From contig NC_020166.2 of NCBI RefSeq assembly GCF_000224145.3, positions 7,177,632 to 7,241,631 on the forward strand: a stretch of DNA of 64,000 nucleotides, given 5' to 3'. Below the pieces are notes generated by a model. That model ran no database searches. It had not been told where the DNA came from and saw only the letters and a list, made by a program, of their open reading frames with translations. Source of the stretch: Ciona intestinalis. Taxonomy: Eukaryota; Chordata; Ascidiacea; Phlebobranchia; Cionidae. The position numbers and the translations under genes were made by a program. This document shows, piece after piece, positions 55,665 to 64,000 of the stretch. Positions within the stretch are counted from its first letter, which is position 1. Every line of letters starts with the position of its first letter.

Positions 55665-58600
55665 TCATAAATAACCAGCTTTTTCGATATCCTCAGCCAT
55701 TCCTTGCTCAGTTTTGAGCAGCTTATCAAGAGAAATATGAAGCTGGCGACCAATGTTTTTTCCAGTCTAAAAAAAAAATGTATATAGTATATTAAGTAGC
55801 TTAGTATTCATCATCTAACTGGCCAAATGTGTTTTCTGCTTTTAAAATGACGGATATCCTATTTCTGACTTATAAATGGGTACAAAGCTGAATTAACAAA
55901 TAAAACAATCATTGTTTAAACTTTGGCTTGTAATCGTCCTTTTCCTAACCCTCGTTTACGTAGTGAGCAATCTACCATTACGCACTTCATATAATTCTAA
56001 ATTTACAGTACGAAAAAGTAACTAATTTAAATTCAAATAACATTTTCATTAGTTTTTGTTTGTGAAAAAAATGTGAAATAAAGTTAATTTCAGATTTTTG
56101 TTTAATAGTTTCTGTTTTAATACCAGAAAGTTTAAACACAAGAATAAGCATCTCACCTCAATCATCTCCGGGATACTTTCTGGATCAAGACTTCCTCCGC
56201 CCATCTTCCGCATCCCTGTCGTTCTTCCTCTCTTAGTGACTCCCATCACAAGTGAAGCGTTGCAACAAAGTTCTTCTTCAGATGAGGCGTCCACCACATG
56301 TCGACTACCAACCTTAAATTTATATTAATAATCATAACTTTTATTTGTTACCTTAATCACGGCAGCGAAAAATAAAAATAGGTAAAAAAAGAAATATAGG
56401 GATATAAGGTGTGGTTCGGTTGCAAATTGAAACACAAACTTAATTGTTACATTTTCGAAACAAGCTAATAAAAATCATTAGTAGCGTGATGATTAACAAA
56501 CTTTTTGTATTCATTACAAGGGTAAGCGGTTCCATCACAATCTACTTTTACCAGAAACACTGATTATTTGGCACTTTTTTTTTGTATCGCATATAAAAAA
56601 TGTTCTAAAACAATTTTAAATTATTATTTTGTAAGTTAACCGAAATTTGATTAGAGCAAATTTTTAAAGAACACTGTAAGAGATGTATTAATGCTGTATT
56701 GAAGAAAGTTAGGAAACAATTTTAAGTTAGCTACCTTGGATATTGTAACAAGTACTGGGGCGTTGACTGTATTTATAAATTTGACATCATTTGGATCATC
56801 AGGAAGACTAATCTCTTGTGTTCCTTCATCACCATCCGTGACTTGAATGTTCGGAACCCTGTGATTAAACAATTTCAAATTACTTTGCTTTTAAAAGATT
56901 TATGCATTTTTTATGGGTTGTTTATAACATTTAGACAAAGTGGGTTCACTCTACATGACGACCAGGTTTTCTGCTACTTGGTTTATCCTGAGAGATTAAA
57001 CACATTTGTATCAGATACATGTGAAAGTAAGATCCAATAGACAGAATTCAAAAATGATTGTGTCATGTGGATATTGTACTCACCCTGTGTTATGCAAAGC
57101 AGCTTTCACTGCAATTGATACAGCATCCAACAAGTTACCACCACATTCCAATATCTGAAAATAAATACCAGATTATTGGTAACTGCTGCATGTTGCATTT
57201 TATCGCGCATACATTGTATGATGGTGTTGTATGTTGCATAAAAAAGGTTTCATTTGTTATTATATTTTTTACACAAAAGTGCTGAGCAATACTGGCGCCG
57301 TGGCGCAGTGGTTAGCGTGTCTGCCTGTAACACAGAGGTAATGGGTTCAGGCCTCGTCGCTGCTACCATTGTGGACGTATGGGTCCTTGGGCAAGACCCT
57401 TAACGGCAATTTCTTCAACCCAGTGGTCACTAGTATATATACATAAAAAAATGAAAAAATCCAAAAAATAATCACTCACAAAGTAACATACATGGTACCT
57501 CGTGAGCTGGTACGAGGTGTTAAACCCGTGTGATAATGACTAACGTTTTCCAGTCACGCAAGGATAATGTAAGTTACATACATTACATTCAATGCATTAT
57601 TTAGTCTTACCAGCACATCTACATGTACAACCCAGCATTGTTTGTGTGGTATGATACCAAGTGTGTTAAGGTCAATGGACGACTTATTGCAGTATATCCT
57701 TGTTAAAATACAAGATATATTTGCACTGAGATCCTCCCCACCTCTCCCTTGGAAGGATGGATCTGCATTTGGGGAACTGCAGATAAATAACATTTGTTAT
57801 AAGATAACTGTGGCATACATATAGTAGGATGGAAGAAAGTGGGACACCTTATTATTCTATTTTCTCGTTCCGTTTAGCAGTACAAACAAAGAACACTCAA
57901 GAATTATAAAACCGTATCCTCACGACTCCCATAGGCATAGACATAGACCATTATCAATTGTTTAAAACACGAATGAGATATTTGAATATTATGTGCTAAA
58001 GGTGTCACATTTTACCCCACAGTACTATAATGTTAATTACCAATACTGACTGTTACATAAACTAAATCGGCAGATATTTATATAATCAGTACTTTGAATT
58101 TTGACCAAACTTAACAACATTAGCTTCCAATTACTAATAAAGTAATAAAAACTTACCAATCAACATGGAAATGAATTAACCCTTCATTTGGTGCTTTAGG
58201 ATCAGGAGATCCGAGTTCTACCTTCACACCAACTAAGAGCTCACTACTTCCCTAAAATAAAACACGCTTGGATATTTTAGGAAACATTACTATAAAATAT
58301 GATCATGCCCCTACATATAAGGTAATATAATACTAGACTATATGACTTTATGAAAATTAATTTGATAAAAAAAAAATTGATGCATAAAAACCAAATTATT
58401 TAGGCGGTGCCACTTTTCACAACTGTATTATATGATGCCAAATATGCACTATTGTATTTCTATTGAATTACAACATAAATATATTATAACCCACCAATCG
58501 TAATCTTGATGATCCATGTGTGTTTGAAACTACCCCAGTTTCCACTTCAATGTGACGATAATCCTCACAAGACCTGCCATCATTACGCATGTCGTCCTAA

Positions 58601-58944
58601 TCACAGAAAATATTTGATTTGCTTCAATCAGTTTAAATAAAGGTTTGTACTTGACAACATTTTATAAAAAACATAAAAACCTGCCATTCAACTGAACTTA
58701 TCAAGCAAAATATACAAAAATAGAACAACATACAATTTAGGGCATGGTAGATATACTTTAAGTATGACAGGAAGTCATAAATAGGAATTATTCAAGTTAA
58801 ACTACACATTATCAAAAGTCTTTATTTGAATAATTTAAATCACATTATATCTAACCTATATTTAATACATCATAATTCATGCTTAACCTGGATTCCATGT
58901 ATGATAAACCACTTCTCCGATTCACCGAGCATAACTTTAGCCAT
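55665..58944 (-). CDS. EXOSC7: Exosome complex component EXOSC7 (RRP42)
   Basis: RNase PH-fold subunit of the nine-subunit exosome ring, which threads RNA to the associated nucleases; catalytically inert itself in animals. Exons 58888-58944, 58495-58596, 58157-58251, 57611-57776, 57084-57154, 56735-56858, 56157-56312 and 55665-55766; 290 residues against 291 in human. Start MAKVMLGESEKWFIIHGIQ, then DDMRNDGRSCEDYRHIEVET, HKQCWVVHVDVLILECGGNL, SLPDDPND and RHVVDASSEEELCCNASLVM all align with human EXOSC7. Intron 3 holds a TIR element (57823-58030), intron 4 a SINE (57293-57590). Confidence 0.95.
57293..57590 (+). mobile_element. tRNA-headed SINE (Cics-1-like) in EXOSC7 intron 4
   Basis: Best-preserved of three copies. 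Head ggcgccgtggcgcagtggtt with A-box, B-box-like gggttcaggcc, body gctgctaccattgtgg and cttgggcaagacccttaac, then ggtacctcgtgagctgg, and a tail acgcaaggataatgtaagtt. Opposite orientation to the host gene. Confidence 0.85.
57823..58030 (+). mobile_element. Short inverted-repeat element (MITE) in EXOSC7 intron 3
   Basis: Left end tatagtaggatggaagaaag, interior tctattttctcgttccgttt and gtatcctcacgactccc, right end ggtgtcacattttaccccac then agtacta. Contains a short internal duplication (cataga). Confidence 0.8.
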
Positions 58945-59340
58945 TTTGTTGTTGTTTTTTTACCTACACCCTAACAACTAAATAACAAGTAGAAAAATGT
59001 TACTGAAATAAAGGCAGTAATATATACAAAATCAACAACTCATAATCATAAAATAAACCAGCATCAAATAACTGGAAAAATCAGTCTAATTCTCTTTTTA
59101 TGGAGTTACTATTCCACTATATGGAGTTACTATTCTACTATTCCACATGTTGTCAGCATTAACCAATTGAGAATCAACCAGTGAGCCCAGTAGGTGTTAA
59201 TACATAATATTATTCATGACACAAACAGAATAACGTATATTATAGCAATAAAAGTGATGCACATTGTACAGATTTTTTTTTATATATATATATCATGAAT
59301 AATGTTGTTGACAACACTACTAGCTCATTAAAGGCAGAAA
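58945..59340. other. Spacer between BRD7/9 and EXOSC7
   Basis: 396 bp of AT-rich sequence with a (TA)n run at about 59280-59292 and a two-copy tggagttactattc repeat near 59100. No gene seen. Confidence 0.5.
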
Positions 59341-61348
59341 TCATTGTAAGTTTATCCCCATTGCGTTGCGTACACCAGCCACACTAACAATGGATCCAGG
59401 AGCTACATTCGTTGCCATGGTAACTAAAGTTTTTTGTAGCTCGTCAGCGATGGCCACTTCCTTAGATGTTGGGGGTTGGAGGTTTGGTTCGTTGTTTGTT
59501 TTTTTACCAAGTCTTTCATATTGTGCTTCCTCAAGTTTGTGGATCAACGTGCTTCCATGTTCAAGATTTTGGTCCACATCATCTGTTGCAGGCTTCTTAA
59601 TAGATGACATTTCTGCATGGTAATGAACACCATTGTTATTATAAAGTTGTTTTTTTATAAAGGCTAAAACGGCTTAATTACAAAGTTTTTAACGAAAGTG
59701 TATACTCTGTTGAGTAAACAAAATGTAAAACTACAACATTAGAAGCATTAAAATTGACCTTAAACATAATGTTACAAAAATTCTCACCTTTATCAAGCTT
59801 CATGCGTTGTTCTATATCATCGATAAACGAAACATCAATTCCAATATCAGCAAGAGATCGCAAACTGTCCAAACTTGAGGATTTATCTTCTGCTTTGCCC
59901 TCTCCTCTTTTTTCTTCAATGTTCTTTATGGTCTTGGTGTGTTCACCATTAGTGACACTGTCCAACAATCCATCAACCATATTCATCAAAGAACTGTCGC
60001 AACCACTCACAAACTCTTGCATGCTCTGTGCGAACAAGTAACCTGTCTCGCCACCATATGCTGACATGAGCAGATCACTCTCTTCTTGCGTTAAATTAGC
60101 GATTCTTGAGTCATAAGTTGGTGCAAACGAACCAAATGGACCGTAGCTGAGATAAGTCAGAGGAGTGACTTTATTTCTTTTGTCCTCCTTTGCTGCTGGC
60201 ATCACATCGATTCCATTTGTTAATCTTGAAGTTAAACTTCCCAAATCTACCTCTCGAGTCACCTCCTCCCCGGCTACAGGGTTCAGAATGTTTAGCGTGG
60301 TTTTTCCATCTTTATCCAGCCTTAAAAACCCAATACGATCATTTGGTTTCTTTGCTTCCAATCTGCGCCTTGCAAACTTGGCAGCCTGTATTACATCAGG
60401 AGCTACTGTGTCTTCATTATCTGCATCTGTAAAACTAATTGCTTCCGAATGAGGTCTAAGATCCAGCTCCTCACCAGTGGATGTTGTTTCAGCAACAGAA
60501 TCGAACTCCACATCCGACATTGGTTTCTCCGGAGCCAGAGGAGGATCGCTTAAAGGAGGAACATCTGGAGAACCCACATCCACATTCTCAACCTCCAGTG
60601 GTAAACCAAGGATGTCATACGCATCATACTTGGGCAACTCATGCAAAAATCCTAAAGTCCTATTGAGGTTTAGTAATCTCTCCCTGCTCATTATTCTTAT
60701 CCCAGCCGCATGTACTTTCTTTGCAATTTGGTAATAAATTGTATCAGGCTTATTATAGACACAACAGTTTCTGGTCATCAATTCAAAATCTTCTTTGAAG
60801 CCATTGACATCAACATACTCGTTGTTTAATATCTTATTTCTCATTGTGCTGAAATCCATTGGTTTATCAATTACTGTTGAATACTCTGGTGCTATCAAAT
60901 CATTGACAGGCCATGCAAATATTTCATGAGTGTCTTTACGCTCAAGTTGTTTTATAAGATGATCAAGCAACTTGTTCAACGCCGCTCGCTTTGTTTTTGA
61001 TAATTCCTTCAGTGTTTTCTCTATTGCACCATAATCAAGTTTTTGAGCATCAGGTGATACATGATCAACAGTCATGTCCAACTCCGATTCACTTGCATCA
61101 TACTTTTTGCTTATTTTTGACGAAGACTCTCCATGTTCCCGATGTTCTTCATGACTCCTCTTCTTCTTCTTCCTCTTCTTATGCTTTGTCTCATAAACAT
61201 CAGCTGGTGAATGTGCTGTGTAATCTGAATCATACATAACCTCTGATCCAAGTTTAAGAACCAACTTTAACGGAGCTTTATTCTCGGACCCTGTCCCATC
61301 TTCAGCATGCCTCCACTCTGATTTCTGTTTCTTGTGTTTCTTGCCCAT
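59341..61348 (-). CDS. Bromodomain protein of the BRD7/BRD9 group (SWI/SNF subunit)
   Basis: Acetyl-lysine reader of SWI/SNF remodellers (BRD9 in ncBAF, BRD7 in PBAF). Exons 59788-61348 and 59341-59612; 610 residues. It starts MGKKHKKQKSEWRHAEDGTG followed by LKLVLKLGSE, as in BRD7/9. After a lysine-rich stretch (KHKKRKKKKRSHEEH) the bromodomain spans about residues 120-225: FAWPVNDLIAPEYSTVIDKP, MDFSTMRNKILNNEYVDVNG, and NCCVYNKPDTIYYQIAKKV with the acetyl-lysine Asn in YNKPDT. The DUF3512-type region EDKRNKVTPLTYLSYGPFGS and the C-terminal SIVSVAGVRNAMGI are conserved. Vertebrates have two paralogues; this may be the unduplicated ancestor type. Confidence 0.93.
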
Positions 61349-61988
61349 TGCAGTTTGACCTACAACCTTAAATATATATATACCTTAACATGAACAACAT
61401 GGTTTGTTATAGAACGTAAACAGAATTATAGTCCTAGTTCATAAATAAAATATTGAACATAAAACAACTATTTTACAAGGTTTTTAACACCAATACATTC
61501 CGGGTACAATGTATAATATAGTAGTGGATACACATAACTTTTGAAATTCATTCCTATTCAGGATTACACACCATAAATGACACAAATATTAAATTCCGTC
61601 GCAATACAAACACATCATGTCCCCATAACACATAAACATGGCCAGGGACCAGGGTGATTGTAGACCATTTCATTACTTCCCAATAAACAGTACCAAAATG
61701 TCAACAAGCATCATACAAGTTGAAGTTATAATCAAATATATATACATAAATATACCAATGAACATATTGCAACTATCAGAGTTTGTAATGACAACCGCAG
61801 AGAATCAACGCTCTTTAAACATCACTTAAAAGATGTAAACATAGATAATTTTATGCTAACAAATCATTGTTAAACTTTCAGCTTTTATAATTTACGAATC
61901 GAATTCCCTAAAAGTATTTTGCTTTATTTGAGCACTGTGTCACACATATAACACCGGAATAATGACATAATAGAAGAGAGCAAAAAAA
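61349..61988. other. Spacer between ATP6V1D and BRD7/9
   Basis: 640 bp, AT-rich. It contains the ATP6V1D 3' UTR and the BRD7/9 promoter. No gene or repeat recognised. Confidence 0.5.
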
Positions 61989-62756
61989 TTAAAACAACAA
62001 ATCTTCGTCTTCTTTATCATCCAGCATGCTCGGAACATGGTTGGACGGAATAGAAGAGAAAACTTCTCTAGCCTCCTTTTCTTTCTCCCAATCCTTCCTC
62101 ACTTTTTCCTGAGCTTCGCGGATCACTTCCTTCTTCTGCTGAATCTTTTTCAACCGGAAGAACTCCTCCCTCTCGCCCTCATCCAGCTCTGTGATGATGT
62201 AGGAGATTGTTCTCTCAATCTTTGGAATAATAACGTGCTCAATTGCATTTACTCTGCGATTGGTGATTTTGATTGACTCATCCAGTGTCACGAATGATGT
62301 CTGCAGTGATGCAAGCTCAACAAGAAGCTTCACAGCCTTAGAATAATTCTTCTTTAGCCTTGAAAGTTGCTCCCCTCCCCTAGAGAGTCCTGTTAGCTCA
62401 TAGCTGTCAGAACCATCCTCATAATGCTCAAACACCGGTAATTTTACCCCCGCCACATTATCCGTTTTACTCCTTACTTTCATTTGTGCTTTCCCAACAT
62501 TTTGCAAGACAACATGACTGAAGTCGCCACCTGAGAACTTTGCCTCTGCCAAAGAAAATGCTGCTTCCTTCATAATTTCACCCATTAGTTGTTTTGCTTC
62601 GATAATTTTTCTTAAAATTGAGTGAAACTTCATTTTTAAAGCGTCAGCCTTTTTCTTCAACAAACTGTGACCTTTATGTGCTCCCTTTAGACGCGTCTTC
62701 ATTATAGTCAAGTTCATACGAGAGGGAAATATATCTATTCTATCGTGGGAGCTCAT
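61989..62756 (-). CDS. ATP6V1D: V-type proton ATPase subunit D
   Basis: Central rotor stalk subunit of the V1 sector, coupling ATP hydrolysis to proton transport in endomembranes. Uninterrupted 255-residue frame. Start chosen at 62756 ([20 protein letters not shown]) because it aligns with human MSGKDRIEIFPSRM; an in-frame Met 22 codons upstream is not conserved. Highly conserved blocks are [57 protein letters not shown] and a terminal KEDEDLLF. Long coiled-coil helices fit the family. Human ATP6V1D has introns, so the uninterrupted frame suggests intron loss or a retrocopy that replaced the parent; the frame is intact. Confidence 0.95.
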   Translation of the reverse strand: MSSHDRIDIFPSRMNLTIMKTRLKGAHKGHSLLKKKADALKMKFHSILRKIIEAKQLMGEIMKEAAFSLAEAKFSGGDFSHVVLQNVGKAQMKVRSKTDNVAGVKLPVFEHYEDGSDSYELTGLSRGGEQLSRLKKNYSKAVKLLVELASLQTSFVTLDESIKITNRRVNAIEHVIIPKIERTISYIITELDEGEREEFFRLKKIQQKKEVIREAQEKVRKDWEKEKEAREVFSSIPSNHVPSMLDDKEDEDLLF

Positions 62757-63085
62757 TTTGAGATGTAAGAGTACTATATAATAAAACCAAAGTAGTAGTC
62801 TATAATCTGTCACAAAAAGCAATATTTACATTTCACGTTGCGACACATACAATATTACAAAATCAGTGCGCTATTAATAGTTTTAATGTTTTTATTAAGC
62901 ATATCGCCTGTAACAACCACTTTTTATCACGCGACTTTCAATCTATCTCGCATTAACAAAATTGTGCTGAAATACCACCTGATGGCGTTCTGTTTCGCTG
63001 AGTCAACAAGTCCACACGTGATTACGTTTGATATTATTACTCAGCATTTTGGTGAAAGCATCATCTGTCGGGTTTAATAGTTGCT
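62757..63085. promoter_or_regulatory. Divergent promoter between ATP6V1D and THOC6
   Basis: The two start codons are 329 bp apart and point away from each other. No TATA box is evident, as usual for housekeeping pairs. Shared control is inferred from position only. Confidence 0.5.
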
Positions 63086-63890
63086 ATGGATAAGAGACTT
63101 TTATTACACACGACGGTGTACAGCACTGCGTTTTCTTTGTGCGGGACCTATGTGGCCGCTGCAACCAATTTTGGGCACATAGCTGTGTTCAATGTACAAG
63201 AAGCCGTGGCGTCCCATGGTGCGGAATCTACACCATGTTTTACTTTCCTTGCTCACAGTGGACCAATACACTCTTTGGTTACAGCGGGAAAATATTTATT
63301 CAGTGCTGGTGACGGTCCAATAACGGCATGGAAATGGGCGGATGTGATAAACAGAAAACCTACCAAAGCTTTTACATTAAAAGATCCACAACTTCTTGAA
63401 AATGAGTCTTACAACTGTGTACGATACTCCAATAAAGACAATTGCATATTCGCTGGTGGTGATGACGGTATAACCTACAAATGGGATATCAATACAATGA
63501 AATGCAAAGGCAGATTTAGTGGCCACAAAGATTATATTCATGATTTGGCAATAAATTCAAACAACTTGGTATCTGCATCTGAAGATGGAACAGTAAAGGT
63601 TAGATGTTTATATTCAATTATTTTATGTTCTAAAATGTGTTAATTTCATGTGTCATGGTTCGTAAACAAAAAATAACTCCATTGTTTTATGCAAGACATG
63701 GGACATTCGGTCAGCATCATGCACAAGTACAATTACACCGCACAAAAATAAGCAACTGGCCAGACCTGAAACCGGCCATTTTATGTCATGTGTAGCAGTT
63801 GATGAAAATGGAGAGTGGTTAGCATGTGGTGGTGGTCCACATGCGTCATTGTGGCACTTAAGGTCCAAAAGTATGGCTGGGATTTTACAG
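63086..63890 (+). CDS. THOC6: THO complex subunit 6 homolog, WD-repeat protein (partial, runs off the window)
   Basis: Beta-propeller subunit of the THO/TREX mRNA export complex. Exons 63086-63598 and 63696-63890 are visible (236 codons); later exons lie beyond 64000. MDKRLLLHTTVYSTAFSLCG then YVAAATNFGHIAVFNVQEA, FLAHSGPIHSLVTAGKYLFS, AGDGPITAWKWADVIN, GHKDYIHDLAINSNNLVSAS, EDGTVKTWDIRSAS and WLACGGGPHASLWHLRS follow human THOC6 in order, including the unusual CGGGPALTLWHLRS-like block. The upstream Met gives a slightly shorter N-terminus than human. Confidence 0.92.
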
Positions 63891-64000
63891 GTAAAAATTT
63901 TAAGATGTGGGTAGTATACAAAAATGCCAAACCTTTTGTACAGGAAATGGGGAATAGTTAGATACATTCCTATGGAAGGCAAGTTATGTTTCAATGTGTA

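Noticed and set aside
57293-57365. tRNA gene in EXOSC7 intron 4
   Set aside because: The tRNA-like head lacks a complete cloverleaf and continues into the SINE body found twice more in the window.
1-64000. CRISPR arrays, bacterial operons, retroviral or LTR elements
   Set aside because: No regularly spaced repeats of that kind and no recognisable reverse transcriptase, integrase or capsid coding; the window is an ordinary animal chromosome segment.

Overview
The window looks like an AT-rich, intron-rich genome of a solitary ascidian, most likely Ciona. The inference rests on chordate-type genes with short introns, CRE-bearing muscle gene promoters, and many short inverted-repeat elements and tRNA-headed SINEs that resemble families described in Ciona. 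Two 50-base N gaps mark scaffold joins near 49.0 and 49.8 kb. All gene models were built by eye from splice sites whose phases were checked; no search was run.

Left part (1-15.3 kb): an essential (alkali) myosin light chain cluster. A minus-strand MYL6-like gene has two interchangeable copies of its third coding exon, and lies head to head with three tandem plus-strand muscle-type light chain genes. Their predicted 155-residue proteins differ at one residue at most. Each of the three has the same promoter module: a CCGCCTGTT word, a perfect CRE (TGACGTCA), exactly six bases, AGGTCA, then a TATA box about 30 bp after the CRE start. Between copies 1 and 2 sit a minus-strand GNAT acetyltransferase gene and a stray copy of its last exon.

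Middle (15.9-33 kb): a minus-strand MADF-BESS protein, then three tandem plus-strand N-acylethanolamine/ceramide amidase (NAAA/ASAH1-type) genes with the same eight-exon layout. Gene B and gene A are nearly identical only over the last two exons. Gene C carries an extra Ser/Gly/Leu-rich segment just before the catalytic cysteine, a 1.2 kb inverted-repeat element in its last intron, and a disturbed last exon. A TMUB-like membrane ubiquitin-fold gene follows.

Right (36-64 kb): a complete 16-exon minus-strand AGAP gene (GTPase, PH, ArfGAP, ankyrin), a tRNA-Thr(AGT), an out-of-frame fragment of a leucine-rich-repeat-type GPCR beside a gap, then minus-strand genes for a zinc/PLP D-serine dehydratase-like enzyme, a retinol-dehydrogenase-like SDR, exosome subunit EXOSC7 (RRP42), a BRD7/BRD9 bromodomain protein and V-ATPase subunit D. 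The last shares a short divergent promoter with a plus-strand THOC6 gene that runs off the end. Inverted-repeat elements with a shared TIR and Cics-1-like SINEs are scattered through introns and spacers.
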